A DNA stretch of 64,000 nt. Source: Lunularia cruciata (lineage: Eukaryota; Streptophyta; Marchantiopsida; Lunulariales; Lunulariaceae). Made by a program: the position numbers and the translations under genes. The stretch covers positions 64,174,944-64,238,943 of the forward strand of contig OX419755.1 of the NCBI GenBank assembly GCA_948567375.1, written 5' to 3'. Below the pieces are notes generated by a model. That model was not told the DNA's origin and made no database searches. It saw only the letters and a list, made by a program, of their open reading frames with translations. This document shows, one piece after another, positions 1 to 13,024 of this stretch (positions are counted from its first letter, which is position 1; the number at the start of each line of letters is the position of its first letter).

Positions 1-1469
1 TAGTAACTCCTTGAGTGAAACTGATCAGCCGCCTCATGCAAGTGCATGCCTCACGTAGGCTCTCTCCAGTCTTTTGCTAGAACTCCTACAAGCTCCTCAA
101 CTTGTCAGTCCGCACTCCTTGGTTGTTTTGCCTCAAACACTGGAAGAACTCCACTATGGGGTTAAATCCCAATACTACACCACCTCTTGTAGTGGTACCT
201 CCACTTGTGGTAGCACTATCTCTAGCTAGTGCACCTCCACTAGCTCCACCAATGCTACTTGAGCTAGAACTCATGGGTATAGCCAATCTACCCCTGGCAA
301 CCGAGCCTAAAGTGATGGAGACATAGTTTAGAGACCAATATTATCTCCATAACTCAATCTCCTCCTAGTGAGCTCTCTTGAACTCATGGTAGTTGTCCAT
401 TGGTGGACCCTCCAAGTGCTCAAATAATCCCTTCTATACCATGAAAGGTGTGAACAAAGTCGGGTCCGCATCTATTGTAGATCACACCAACTATTGAACT
501 TTTGGATGAAGTCATCCAACTCAATGGTACCCACTATACCAGAGTAACACCTAGGGCCTTTGGAGGCCCCATAAATCTCCTCCATGTCCCACAACAATGG
601 TGCGGACATACTAAGTGCACTCTCAATTGAATCAACTCCTATGTCAAACTCCAACTCAAAGTCAATCTCCTCCCTCACTAGGACTTGAGATATTGGCTGA
701 TATTGAGTGCCACTCCAAGTACACCAAATATGTATTGCAGTGCTATCTCCTCTAGAATCCCCAAAGAACTTCATTGTGACAAGTAACCACAAACCGCCAA
801 CCGCAACCACAAACCGCCAACCACAATCACAACCACAAGAACCTCACCAAGAACCAACACCACCAACCAAACACCACCAAGTGCCAACACCAATTGAGCA
901 CCACCAAGTGCAAATACCAACGGAACACTACCTACTAATGTAACTCTTACTAAGACAACTTCACTAGGGGAAAGTGCAACCTGTAACCTGCCATCATAAC
1001 ATGCACTCTCACTATCTATTGGTCATCACTTCTTGCCTCATCAAAGAGAAACAAAGGTAGTATGATTGGTCATCACTCTAGCCTCACCACTAAGAGCACA
1101 CCAGAGCACCAACACTCTAAATTTAGGGCACCACACAAACATGGTGCACAAATAGGAAATAGAGAATGGAGGAGGTCCAATCATATGAACTCTAAATGAA
1201 AACACTCCATATCATAAAGAAACATGGGATTGATTCTACCAACATTTGGCATTTGACATAATAGGAGTTGCTATCTATGTCTTAAGGTATTAGGATCACC
1301 AAGAATGGGATCAAACTGCATCTCCTAGCCAAATTTGCATCAATCAAACAAGTTTTTGCACACTAGGGAAAACTTGAACTCCAATCAAGCTACCAATGAT
1401 TAGCAAGTCTTGGAGATACTACCAACACTCTTAGTTCTTGCACCCGATTCCCCCCTGACCTCACTTCTT
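1..1469 (-). mobile_element. Degenerate Ty3/gypsy-type element F, gag-like internal part (truncated by window edge)
   Basis: On the minus strand, inward from the LTR at 1470-2010, are broken open frames at 810-472 and 286-86. The second is rich in Ser/Gly/Thr and ends in a gag-like stretch. No intact zinc knuckle or pol motif is visible, so gag is inferred from position (directly after an LTR) and from composition. The sequence between 850 and 1450 is non-coding leader-like DNA. The element runs off the left edge of the window. It is clearly old and inactive. Confidence 0.4.
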
Positions 1470-2010
1470 TGATATAATCAATTTGTTTACACCACTCAAA
1501 TCAACTCAACTCAACTCATATCAATACTTGATTTGTCACTCTATAAACTGCAAACAACTAGGCACTAATTACAGTCAAGCCACACTCGCTCTAGCTAAGA
1601 GAATCCAGGTGACACTTGCCGGCCTTAGTCCACCATAGCCAGGAACTCAAAGGCTCAACATCAGAGAAGTGAGCTCTCTAGAGCCGCACTTTGAAAATAT
1701 ACCTCCTAGACTCAAACTAGGTCTCAAAGCCTAATGGTCCCATTGACGGCACACCCAACAGTGAAAATGGTGCAAAGTGACAATGGGCTCCACCATGAAG
1801 TCAGTACCTTGAACGCAAAATTTGACCATCGGAAAGTAGTTTACAAGTGACTGCTAAAATACCTCTAACAACTATCACTACAACTCCAATGTCCAAGAAA
1901 TCTAGATGCAATACTACAAATGGCATGACACTACACTTTGTGAGAGTAAGGAGGATGTGGTTCTTGCTTCTAGAGCAAAGATGGTTGATGATGGAGTTCA
2001 CTTGGTTGAG
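1470..2010 (-). repeat. LTR of element F, minus orientation
   Basis: The reverse complement of about 1480-1900 aligns by eye with plus-strand 7190-7560. Shared landmarks include a block around 1620-1690 matching 7388-7440 and a block around 1800-1850 matching 7260-7330. TG at 1470-1471 is the likely inner end. The outer end near 2010 is approximate, and I could not confirm a primer-binding site. The pairing with 7190-7610 forms an inverted LTR pair. Confidence 0.45.
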
Positions 2011-4579
2011 GAGCATAGGATCTATCTAGCTATCAATGGCTTGTGGCAAGTAATAGTTGTAAGGTTGGAGGAGTTACTAATTAGATGTGCATTTGAGTGA
2101 GCTAGATTCACACTTGGATTTTTCTTATTGGAAAACCATAGTAGGATTTTCTATTTGGTGGGACCTTTTAGGGGAGGTCTATGCACCACCAAGGCTCTTA
2201 TTAGGATTTGATGCAAAACTCTTTATGTTAGAAAATATTGCAATTGTTGATCTTGAGTTACAAAAGGTTGATGTGGATAGGTGTCCATTTCAGATCTAGA
2301 CATCCCTTAGAGGTGGTTCTATATATTATATCATATGTGGAGAGCTCATTGTCCAGATTCAGCCTAGTCATTTGATTAATAATTCTATGGTGAGAGCTCT
2401 CAAGCCATTGCAATAATTGAGGAGTCATATGATGTGCTAGGTGATGGAGGAATGCTATACTCCATGGATTTCAACATTGATTATAGGGAGGAGACAACTT
2501 CTTACAGGCCAAGTTGGCAATAAGATGAGGAATGTGTATGTTGCTTACCATTGCACTTTAACAATAACAATCTTGGTTCACTATAGTATGGAACCATGAT
2601 ATCAATCCCAACTTTTAGTGGTTTTTTCTTGGCCTGGTGAGTTACTAAAGAGGAATGACCATATAGAGGATGCCTCAATACTAGAGGAAATCACTTGGAT
2701 TTGAAGTATGATTAGGGTTTTTTAATCAACCTTAGATGTCCTACTATGGAGTTTTCATGAGGAGTTGGAACATCATGCAGATCAATTAGTATAATAAGAT
2801 TAGAGTGGAGCCTTTGTACCACTAGTGGACCAATTTGAGGATGAGCCTCTAGAGTCTATTACCTTATCACCTTTAGATACCACAATTATTGCTTGGTAGA
2901 TCCAATAGAAGGAATATGCTTATTGTAGTTGTTTGGTACAATCAACACTAGACTAGCTGTAGTACTACATGCAAGCGTATGGGTTCAAAGGTACTTGTGT
3001 GGAGAGAATGAGATTGATAGGTGAGTTTCTCTATATCATGTGGCACGTTTGGCCTATTGGTATCCTAAGCCATTATTGATGTCAATAGTCAAGGGTTACA
3101 AGACAATCCTACTAATAAACATTTCTTTGTTGGGAGTATAAGATCTAGGGAAACATGGTCCTATTCATTTGGTGATTTCTAGATAGCAATGTTAAAGGAT
3201 AAACCAATGTTGACCAAGTTCAAAGGTCTATAAGATCCTTATTTTGGTGTGTTTTAGGACATGTTACAACATCTCTAAGTTCATCAGGTTGTTTCTCTAA
3301 CCTACATTTTTTAGAACATCTTTTTGATGGGTGATTCTCACACATAGATGGTTGTAAGTACATCAAGTCCATTCTTGGATGGAACCTTTCATGTTGTTAG
3401 ATGTAGCTAAAGTTGGTCTGCATGCTCTTCATCTTTGTCTTTGGTGAATAAACCTCTTACCTAAGAAGGTTCTACATTGTGCATGTGATGGTATTCAATG
3501 ACTATCACATTTGATTGTTGATGATATCTTGGATGTTTGGCGCCAGTCTTAGATAGTGGTAGTAGCTGATAGGTCACCTTTGGTAATGGTGGACCTTGTT
3601 GGTACCTTAGAGCCACTTTACCCACACTTATGAGTTTTCCAAGCTCCCATGCTTTTTGAGACTTGGACTTGTTTGGGACTCATAGTTATAGTGGTTGGTG
3701 GAGCACAATGCTGATGAAAGAGAGAAAGCAATGGGTTTCCATATTGGTATTACCGTTGATTAGTAGTGTATAAGAATTCAAACATCAAATGTTAGATCAG
3801 GCTATGGACTTGAACAACTTGACCTAGATTATGAGCCTTGGATTGGTTGAGCAACATAAGATATGCTTGATAGGCATCATCACTCTGACACTTATGAGCT
3901 TTGTGCCTATCAAGACAATTCAAGCACATGCTAGGGGCAATGGATGAGTGGGTATGGTATTCTTGGGACATAGGCAATGGCTACTAGTGAGAGTGGTCTA
4001 CATGGGATATATACAAATGATTGTGGCCTACTTGGAGTACATCCTTGGTCTACTTGGGATGCAGCTAAAGCATGTGTGTAGCCCGAGTCGAGGGAGTTTT
4101 TTGCTCTAAGGTTAGAGACTCTAATGGTTGAGAGCATGGCATCTTTGCTCTCAAGTTGGTGTAGCAACTAGTCAATATGTCTTCCATTTCTACATCAATT
4201 ACAAAGGATAGTTGAGAGCAAAACATTCAACCCAAGCTTACAAGAGGGGAAAGACATAGAGTTTGGAGATTTTTGAGTAGCTACACAAGTTGTTTTGCAT
4301 TTAATATGAAAGATTTGGGTGCTCTAAAGACTCGGTATTTGGATTGAATTCACTAATGATACACCAATTTTTTGATGTCCTTATCAATATAGTGACATGG
4401 AAAGAGCCTTGATTCAAAGTTGGAGTAAACACCTTTTTGACGCTATTTTGGTGGAGATTTCATATGGAGAATATGATTTATCTATAGTGATGCTAGCCAA
4501 AAAGGATATGCATGACAATTACATGGATAGGCAAATGTATGGAGATTATCATCTTATTAACCTATAGACTAAGGCTGAT

Positions 4580-6480
4580 TGGTATGCTATGCCTATACTA
4601 GAGGAGATCTTTGATGCAATGGTCTTTACTACTTTGGATCTTCAAGTAATGCATCATCATTTACCAATCAGAGAGGAGGACAAGTCCAAGATAACATTTT
4701 GGGCTATTGATCCTCATGACAAGGATGTATTGTATCAATGGAGGTCTTACCATTTGTATGAAAGAATGCTCTTACCTAGTTCTAGAGGTTCATGGATAGG
4801 ATCCTAGTAAGATTAGATTTGCTTTGTGCTATATTGATAAAATTCTGGTCTATAGCACTACTATGTAGTAGCATGAAAGAAATTTATTGGAAGTGTTTGA
4901 GAGCTAAAGATCTCATGGACTCAAATTACATCTTAGGAAATGAAAATTCTCCCACAAGTAAGTTCAGTATTTGAGTCACACTATCTACCCTAGTGGACTT
5001 GGTGTTCAATAGACCAAGGTGGAGGCTATTACAAATATTTCCTTAGCCTATGGATGTGAGCAAATGTGAACATTCCTTAGGTTAGCAAACATCTATTGCT
5101 AACATGTTAGAGGATTTAGTGCCATTCTCAAGGCCTTGACAAAGTTGACCAAGCTTAAACAAGAGTGGTGTTAGGGAGATGAGCAAGAGAGAGATTTATA
5201 GAGCTCAAGGAAAGGTTGACATCTACTCCTATTCTAAACAGACCATTCTAAGTTCATATTGATTTGCATATGTTGGGGTTTGGAGTAGTGGTCACCCAAG
5301 AAGATAATGAGGAGAAGGATTTTGTGGTGGTATCTGCTAGTTGCGCCAACAATTCAATAGAGGCAAAGTATAGTTCATATGAGGGATAGTGTTTGGAGGT
5401 AGTGTGGGTAGTAGTACATTTTCAATGTTACCTATTTGGTTATCCCTTCATTCTCATCATTGATTATCAAATACTAAAGTGGTTGACGGCGTCCAACAAG
5501 CTTTCAAGGAAACTTGCACAACATACTTTAATTTTACAAGAATATGATTTCATCACAAACATGGAGTGGTGAATTATGATGTAGATGGGTTGAGTAGAAA
5601 CCTATGTACTAGCCAGCAAGATCAAATTGAAGCATGTTGGCATGGTGAGACAAATGAGGAGATGGTTCTAAGTTAGCATGCATTTGCCTTTCTATGTATA
5701 TTTTTTGAGGTTTTGGTGGTATCTCTCAATACAAAAAAGTGGAGTTGTTGAGGTCTTAGATCCAGAGGCTAGAGAGATTGATACAGGTCAACAAGACATT
5801 CATGATGATATCTTAATGATGGACTATCTTTGCACTTGTGGTGAGGGTGGCATAGTTGATTCCAAGGAGAGAAACCATGTCCTTTAGCAAGCCAAGCGGT
5901 TTAGATTGGAGGGAAGATATCTTCTTCATATGTAAGAAGATGGTAGACTAAGAGGTGTACACCTTCCATCTCAGAGACTAAAATTGGTACAACATGTTCA
6001 TGAGGAGCTAGGACATTTTGGAGTAAAGCAAACATATAGCTTATTCTAGAGTCATTATTGATTACAAGATATGCAGACCAATGTACAATAGCTTTTTGCC
6101 AAAGTATGGTTTGTGACCAATTTAGAGTATCATTTGATGCTCCTACACCAAAGGTTACACCCAATACATATTAGGGAGTTGTGTTACTGCTTGAGTTTGG
6201 ACTTTGTTGGACCTTTATTGTTGATTGTGAGACATCATTGGTATGTTTTTGTTATGGTGGAGCACTTTTCTAAGTGGATCGAGGTGGTGACACATTTTTG
6301 ACAATTTTTATGAAAGGACAGCTTACTCATTCTTGGATTGGGTTCTTAATCATTTTGGTGCACTAGTTGAGGTCTTGATTAATCAAGATATAAAGTTCTT
6401 GGGAGAGTTTCAGACTTGTGTGACAAGGCTTTGATTGATCATTGCACTACCTCCCAAGATCACCCTAAGGCAGATGGCTT
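4580..6480 (+). pseudogene. Ty3/gypsy pol remnant (RT, RNase H, integrase)
   Basis: At 4589-4807 the translation carries the RT block with TTLDLQ, PIREEDKSK and TFWAIDPHDKD..YQWR. This is the palm region of gypsy RT, but the following LPFGL-type block is frameshifted. At about 5255-5500 an RNase H block is readable (a GFG.V.TQED-like start, then SIEAKY and a late D/W segment). At about 5930-6300 there are zinc-finger-like H..H spacing and an integrase core start (LDFVGPL, then F.KWIEVV). Many in-frame stops and shifts mean there is no functional product. The order PR-RT-RH-INT is the Ty3/gypsy order; copia has INT before RT. Confidence 0.75.
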
Positions 6481-7072
6481 AGAAGAGAGAGTGGTTTAGA
6501 CAGTGAAGAGAAGATTATATAAGAACAATTTGAAAAGAGGCCACTTGGGAGATTGGGATCTCATGTTACCTTGGTTGGCCATGGGCTTTCAGTTTAGCCG
6601 GCAAGCCTCAACATGCTTCTTGCCTTACTTTCTACTTCAGGAAAGAAGGACATGATGGTGTTGCTGGAAGGATCAGGCACACAATTGTGCACCACATCAC
6701 CTCCCAAACATTGATTGCACTATGGACCACAACTTGGTGATTGTGCTTGTAGGCTTGCGGTGTATGCCATGTGGCTTTTTTGGTGGAGCTACTACAATGT
6801 TTGTGTGTGATAGTTGTTTGAGAGGATGGCATATGGTATGTTTGACTCCTCCCCTCATGGTGGTTCCTCAAGGACAATGACTATGTCCTCAATGTACTTG
6901 ATCCCTAGCTAGTTCATTGCTTATGTGTTATAGATTGTAGATAGAAGACTAACTATGGGGCTTGATACCACCCGACCTCTTGATCTTTGCACACCATAGG
7001 GCATATCATATACTTGGAGTAGATGGCTACCTGGAGTAAGAGGGACCTAACTGCCAACTAGGGAGGAGATTA

Positions 7073-7172
7073 TGGCCCTTAAGAGTTCATGTATGACTTT
7101 TGTATGAGTTGTGCTTCTATAATGTATGATGTTGATATCAATGTATGTTGTGTGCAACAATGTACACATACG
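7073..7172 (+). repeat. Direct repeat copy 1 (partner at 7577-7676)
   Basis: A block beginning AGAGTTCATGTATGACTT and ending in a TGTATGTTGTGTG-like run recurs about 504 bp downstream with scattered substitutions. The two copies bracket the G LTR. They may therefore be part of an LTR-internal or target-region duplication. The function is unknown. Confidence 0.6.
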
Positions 7173-7189
7173 TGATAACTATCTTGAAA

Positions 7190-7610
7190 TTTGCAATGCT
7201 GAAGCTAATTTGCTCAAACAACGGAGTGTTAGTCTTGGCAATCATAGTTATATCAGTAGTTGCTCAAAGATTACTTAGTGATGGTCAGATTTTGTGTTAG
7301 GGCTACCATCAATTACACCATTCTCATTGTTAGGGTTGGAGTTCCACATCAAGCCAAAGGAGTATACCTTTGAAGTGCAATTCTAAAGAGTTCACTTCTC
7401 TGATGTTGAGCCTTTGAGCTCTTGGCTATGGTTGATGGAGGTTGGTGAGTGTTACCTATAGTCTCTTAGCTAGAGTAGATGTGGTTTGATTGTAATCAAT
7501 GCATGTTGTTGACAATATTGAGTTGAGTAATTGAGTTCTAATCCAAGTTGAGTATTTGAACTGAACTAATTATTATGACACTTTAGAGTTCATGTATGAC
7601 TTCTATATGA
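7190..7610 (+). repeat. LTR of element G, plus orientation
   Basis: This stretch is homologous to the reverse complement of 1470-1900 and lies downstream of the integrase remnant, as a 3' LTR should. Boundaries are approximate: TG/CA ends and a target-site duplication could not be fixed by eye. A run near 7600 (ATTATTATGACA) parallels the inner end of the F LTR. Confidence 0.45.
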
Positions 7611-7676
7611 ATTAAGTTTCTATAGTGTATGATATTGACCATGATGTATATTGTGTAACGAGATATATATATATGT
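7577..7676 (+). repeat. Direct repeat copy 2 (partner at 7073-7172)
   Basis: This is the second copy of the block described at 7073-7172. It shares the AGAGTTCATGTATGACTT start and a TATATTGTGTAAC-like end, then runs into a short (AT)n tract. Confidence 0.6.
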
Positions 7677-7679
7677 AGA

Positions 7680-10003
7680 GAAAGAAGAACTTGTGAAGAC
7701 CGGAGTGAAATCATCTCTAGAATTAAAAGAAGAAATTGTTAGAGGATAAACTCTTTGATATATTTATTTGTTGTAACTTGCTTTCTTTTATGTAGTGTAT
7801 AATTTGCTAACGTGCCATATGCTTCTAGCAAAATATCCATTACTACATCTAAATTAACCGCAGGGAACTCCGAAACCCAAACATGGAGTAGAGGGGAAAA
7901 ACCTCTATTTACTTACTTACTGGCTGTATCATAGCCAATATTATGCCGGGCGAGTACTTGGAAATTGGATTTGTTGAAAAGGCGTGCAAATAGAAAAAGA
8001 AATTTAAAAAGTTGAGTACGCACCATTCTATTGTTTTGGTTTAGCTAGAACATCCATAGATTGTAAACGATATACATTTCTAAAGAAGTACAGATAGCTC
8101 GATTTGCGGACGCTCGATTTACCGGGAACTCGAATTGTGCAATTCGATTCGACTTGAAGAGTCTATTTATAAGTCTTAGGGCCTTTGCTCTATCTCTACT
8201 ATTGTATTTCAAATCATTTTTATATTGGCATCGAGTTTACACCGCATCCAGTCGGGTATACATTTTATATGGCCTTCTCTATACCCATCTGCTCTCCTTG
8301 TTATGATATTTTTTGAATTTTTTTGGAATATTGATCAAATTTTTCATCTTCGATTAAGCTTATTGTACTGCATGGCACTCATACTACATTTGTGGAGTAG
8401 AGACCAAAACCTTACAATGGCTTCAAAACGATTTTTTTTGCGAATTTGCAAATTGGACGATGTGTGAAATTAGCTATTATGATCTAAGAATGAAGCACAG
8501 GGGTACTACCCCCCTTTGGTTAATAATATCTCGTAATCTTTAGTGCTCCATTTCATCTCAAAATTTTTGAATTTCCCTTAGTCGATCATAGAAAGCTCAA
8601 ACTTGTCTTCCCTTATTTCAAAGTCGTTTGAAAACTAAATATCTTTCCTATGAATACTCCATTAGTTATGTTAGAAAATTTATTTCATTTCAAACGATAC
8701 AATTAGCACCCATTAACGTAAGTACGGAGGCTTTGCTTAAGATACATTACGAAAGCAAAACCAAAATTCCATAAAGCTATACATTCCTTCAACGGTCCAA
8801 TAAATCATAAAGCGGGGAGGCTTTGCAGTACGAAGAATTTTGGTACGTTCTGTGTAGGGGTCAATCATACGTAGAGAGGGGTTGAGTGGATGAAGAATGG
8901 AGCTACAATGGAGGTAATCAATGGTGCCTTGAGATTGCTGGAGGTCGGGGGTGACAGGAAGTTTTCGGTTGATGAATGAGGAAGGAAACAAGGTAAGAGA
9001 GAGAGAGAGAACGAAATGTTGTGCACTGAACAGGCTGCCTCGATCCATTGGTGGAGCTTCGAAGGTGGAGAGACGAGTAATGATTAGTGGTAGGACAGAA
9101 ATCTGGAAAAGTTGACTACGGTGTAAGTTGGTGGAATTTCCTGTCCACTGTGCATGCACATCAATGAAACGCCAGGGAGAGGAGCCTTCAATGCGCGTAT
9201 GTGCTGGAGCTACTACGAGCGGGTATCACGGTACCAGTATGGTGCAAGTCAATGTCAGCCTTGAAAACTTTTGAAATTGGTGAATATGCAGCGACGATTG
9301 GTTCCACAAATGGCGACACGTCGGGACTTGTTGGCACCAAAAAGTTTTGTGAACTGCTAATCCGCTCCAGCGTTGTTAAAGATGACGGTTTCTTGTCTAA
9401 TATTCTTTAAAGCTGTACGCGAGTGTTTGTAACGGTGGTTATTAGCATGGCAACTCCGTAATGATGTACTTTCCCTGCACCTCGCCTTCAAAGCTTCGGT
9501 GTTAGCTGGCAGGAATGGTCAGATTCGGCTTGAGTACGACACCACCCTGATTAGTATGAGTGAATGAATTTACGTGTGTTTCAAATCGAATCAAAGATGT
9601 GTTTACAGAATCGCATGGTCTAAGGTGCTGTTAGAGACGGAACATCTGAGTGAAGCAGTTGGGAGTGAAAGCGATACACATTGGATACTGTTGAACTCTA
9701 CCTGGGAGGTGCGCACATTCTGAGCTCGTCAGCAGAAACGTAAAACAGTAAAGGAAAGCGACTAAAACATTTGGAAGCACTTCCTTACCTTGTTGAGACC
9801 CGTAATAATGCGCATCCTTTCAGCGCTCATCTAGGACCACAGTCCCGGCTACACAAGCGTGTGTCGTCTCGGGTAAGTAGCTCGGCTGCATGCCTCGAGT
9901 CTAACTGTAGCTGTATGAGTAGAAATTTGAAATGACAATGCCTTCGAGTGAAAGCCTGCACTGAGATTGCAAAATGCTCTTTGCCTCTCAGGTCTACGGC
10001 GGT
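7680..10003. other. Intergenic sequence upstream of the lipase gene
   Basis: No gene is recognised here. The base composition changes from AT-rich transposon-like DNA to more balanced sequence at about 8700, which probably marks the start of the gene neighbourhood. A 140-codon minus frame (9159-8737) has no recognisable domain. A (GA)n run lies at about 8998-9010. The promoter and 5' UTR of the lipase are presumably within 9400-10003, but I see no convincing TATA box. Confidence 0.5.
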
Positions 10004-13000
10004 ATGAGGACGGGAGAGAGGGCGCTATGTTGGTGTGCAATGCTCGCGATTGGATGGCAGCTGCAGTTCGTAGTTAAAGCGGATGGACAGGTGCCAATGC
10101 AAGGGGCTGAATTGAAGCCAAACGGCATCTGTGAGACATTCGTGTTGTCTCGAGGTCTTCCTTGCGATGAGTTTAAGGTGAGTGCGTTGTTGAGGCATCG
10201 ATACTGTTTATTAATTTCCCTCACGGTAGTCAAAGTCAGTCATTCCTGATTCTGCGCTTTGTTGTTTCGAAGACTGCATTGATCAGCAAGGCAAAGCACA
10301 GATAAAGACATCGGGCTAATTTGACCACCATCACTCTCTGTCTGTGTCTCTCTGGGTGTGTGTGTGTGTGTGCAGGTGCAAACCGACGATGGATTCGTCC
10401 TGGGTATTCAAAGAATGTCAAGTGGTAGACCAACTGGAACGACAATTAAGAAGCCTGTATTTCTGTATCACGGAATGTTGTCGGTATTGTCCATTGTTCA
10501 TTATCTTTCGTGATATGTTGCTTCTAAACTCGAATCTCTAAGGCGGAGTTTTCCTCAAGGACGCCAATAAAATTCGTTCCTTTCAGAATGTTCTCTCTGC
10601 GAGCTGATTTAACGTGCTTGTCTGTCAGACACTAGAAGTCAAAATGAACAGAAATTGAACTCAATGTCAATATCACATCAGAGAGTAAGCACTGATGCCG
10701 TTGAGAAATAGAGATGGTGATTTTCGCTGTACTCCAGAGTACAAGTCTTGTGTTGTCCTCGTCGCCGCTAGTCCCTGCTGTGCAATAACATGACTGACTG
10801 AATGAATGGATTGTCGTCAGCATTTCTTGAGCACACGTTGCAATCGCAGTAACTTCAGTAAGTATCTTAAATAGCATAGGAACCCTCTAATGTCTGATGA
10901 CTGAGACGCAGTGTCCATGTTGCGAGCTTTGGATGTAGGCGATCTCTAATCTGAGTGCTAACCACACGGTTCGGATTTGGTTCCCGCATGTTGTATGACC
11001 AGGGAGGTGAATCATGGTTGCTCAATGAACCTTCGAATTCTCTTCCTTTCATTTTAGCAAATGCTGGTTTCGACGTCTGGATTGGAAATGCGCGGACAAC
11101 CTCCTTCAGCTATGGACATATGAGTATACCGAGGACTGACGAGGTTTGTTCAGAATTCTGCTGTAACTTTCATCGCTGCTCGTTTCCGGAGACTAAGCAT
11201 TCAACTGTAGCAGTGGTGTGACATGTCTTCCAGGCTTTCTCTACTCATTGTAGCTTGCAAGCTTGTTCTACGATGCATGGCTAAGTCTCGGCTCAATAGT
11301 TTCTGTGGCAATTGAGCCTTTCCACGTCTCTCTAGTGTTAGCAATCTTCATGTTATGGTGGAACTGAACTTTGGCCTAGGGAGTGCTGTCATAAGGGCGT
11401 CGTCCCGGTCAGCGGATGAAATTTCTAGAGTTCTGCGACTTGGCTGATCATGTTGCATGCCATATATCCCACTGGAAACGGAATTTTATATAAGTTCTCT
11501 GCTTCGTACCCGCAGAGGTTTTGGGATTGGAGCTCAGACGAACTTGCAGCTCACGACTTGCCCACGATGCTTCAGTTTGTGCATTCAAGCACCAATCAAA
11601 CGGCTCACTATATTGGCTTCTCTCAGGTATTCCTTCATTGATCAACATCTTGACAGCGAGAAAACAATATTCTCACTTGTACGGCACCTGCTTGACTCTT
11701 CTGAGTCACGCCACATTGACAGATTTGTACGTAATGGCAGGGCACTCAAGTAGCTGTGGCAGCTTTTTCTGACGGGCATGTGCTGCAATTTGTGGACCGA
11801 GTGACACTACTTGCACCGGTTGTACATGTCGACACAATTAAGTCAGTAATGGCTGTTGCGGCAGGTCAATTTCTACTTGATCAGGTATGTTAACTATATT
11901 GGAAGAAAGATACACATAAATCGCGCTCTACTGCCGTTCTAGACTCGTGTGGTCCTCTTGTGAGCCCGGTGGGGGGCCTACTATTGTTTTCACGAACCGG
12001 GAAATGTCGATCCAAGCCTTTCTCCATCACTCACACAAGAAGCACCCGACTCAGTCACGCAAGAAGAATGCGATACAGCTCATTAGCAATTCACCCCTTC
12101 TGGAAAGCATGACAGCACTGCAGATTCTTGAAAACTAAATAATGTTTTGGTGCTCCTGTTTGCAGATGATGCTCTTGGGACGTGTTTGGGAGTTCAATAT
12201 TCATCTGTAAGCCGCATCACGTTTACATTCTACAGCAGCTGACAAATAATTGGGTTTTGCTTTGACTAACAAAAAGCGCGGGAACTTTAGTTCTAGTGGA
12301 CATAATACTAAAATTGCTTTCGTTTCCTAATTCCTTGCCTTATAGGCAATCAGGCGAGAAGCTTCTAGACAGTATCTGCGGAAATCCCAAGGTCCAATGT
12401 TACGACAATTACATCACAGCCTTCACAGGTGCTGCTCTTTCCCCAACTCATGTGCTCCGCCTGAATGTGTATTTGGTGTAGCCAACGATTACGATCTAAC
12501 GTAATCGCGGATGGATAATCACAGGTGCGAATTGTTGTCTAAATGAGACCCGGAGATCATACTACCAACAGTACGAGGTGCAGTCTACGGCAGTTAAGAA
12601 TCTGGCACACTTTGCTCAGCGTAAGTCTCTCAATTCCTGCCAATTGATTCCTCCAGCAACATACTTTCGCTTCGATTTCTTTCGCTGAGGACTCTCCTTT
12701 CCCTCTTCTCTCTTCTTTGCAGAATACAGAACGAACTCCTTCGGCAAGTACGACTACGGCTTCTGGATCAACTTGTTCAAGTACCACTCAATTTTTCCTC
12801 CCCAATACGATCTGAAGAAAATTCCACCGATGCCTCTCCTCCTCATTCATGGAGGAACAGATGGGTTGTCTGACACAGAGGATGTTCATCTTTTCATCAA
12901 TAGCATCGCTTTCGCTCCAACAAATGTCACCTTTCTACCCGATTACGGTCATCTAGATTTCATAGTGGGCTTCAGAGCAAATATCGACGTCTACTCAAAG

Positions 13001-13024
13001 GTCGTGGATTTCCTTACGAAGTGA
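10004..13024 (+). CDS. Acid lipase, AB-hydrolase family (lysosomal acid lipase / triacylglycerol lipase 2-like), 9 exons
   Basis: Predicted ester hydrolase of triacylglycerols or sterol esters in the secretory or vacuolar route. Exons: 10004-10177, 10376-10483, 11003-11143, 11516-11626, 11741-11884, 12166-12206, 12346-12428, 12525-12620 and 12723-13024. All joins are GT-AG and in phase, giving 399 residues, normal for this family. The hydrophobic N-terminus (about 8-24) looks like a signal peptide. The oxyanion HG is His90-Gly91. The nucleophile elbow GFSQG (Ser177) is split across exons 4 and 5. The acid is Asp346 (GGTDGLSD) and the base His376 (DYGHLDF). Family landmarks include GFDVWIGNAR, F.DWS.DELAAHDLP and ANCCLN. 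An in-frame ATG at 9974 would add 10 residues. I chose 10004 because it leaves a cleaner signal peptide. Intron 1 ends in a (TG)n run just before its acceptor. The true substrate cannot be told from sequence. Confidence 0.93.

Larger units (their letters stand above)
2011..7200 (+). mobile_element. Degenerate Ty3/gypsy element G, internal region
   Basis: This is a plus-strand retroelement body riddled with stops and frameshifts. Reverse transcriptase, RNase H and integrase remnants follow in gypsy order (about 4580-6480). 2011-4580 should hold gag and protease, but I see only short frames there and no diagnostic motif. 6480-7070 continues without recognisable coding. The 5' LTR is not visible in the expected orientation; an inverted LTR (1470-2010) sits there instead. 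Confidence 0.6.

Noticed and set aside
8737..9159. 140-codon minus frame as a gene
   Set aside because: No domain, no splice partner, and composition like the surrounding intergenic DNA.
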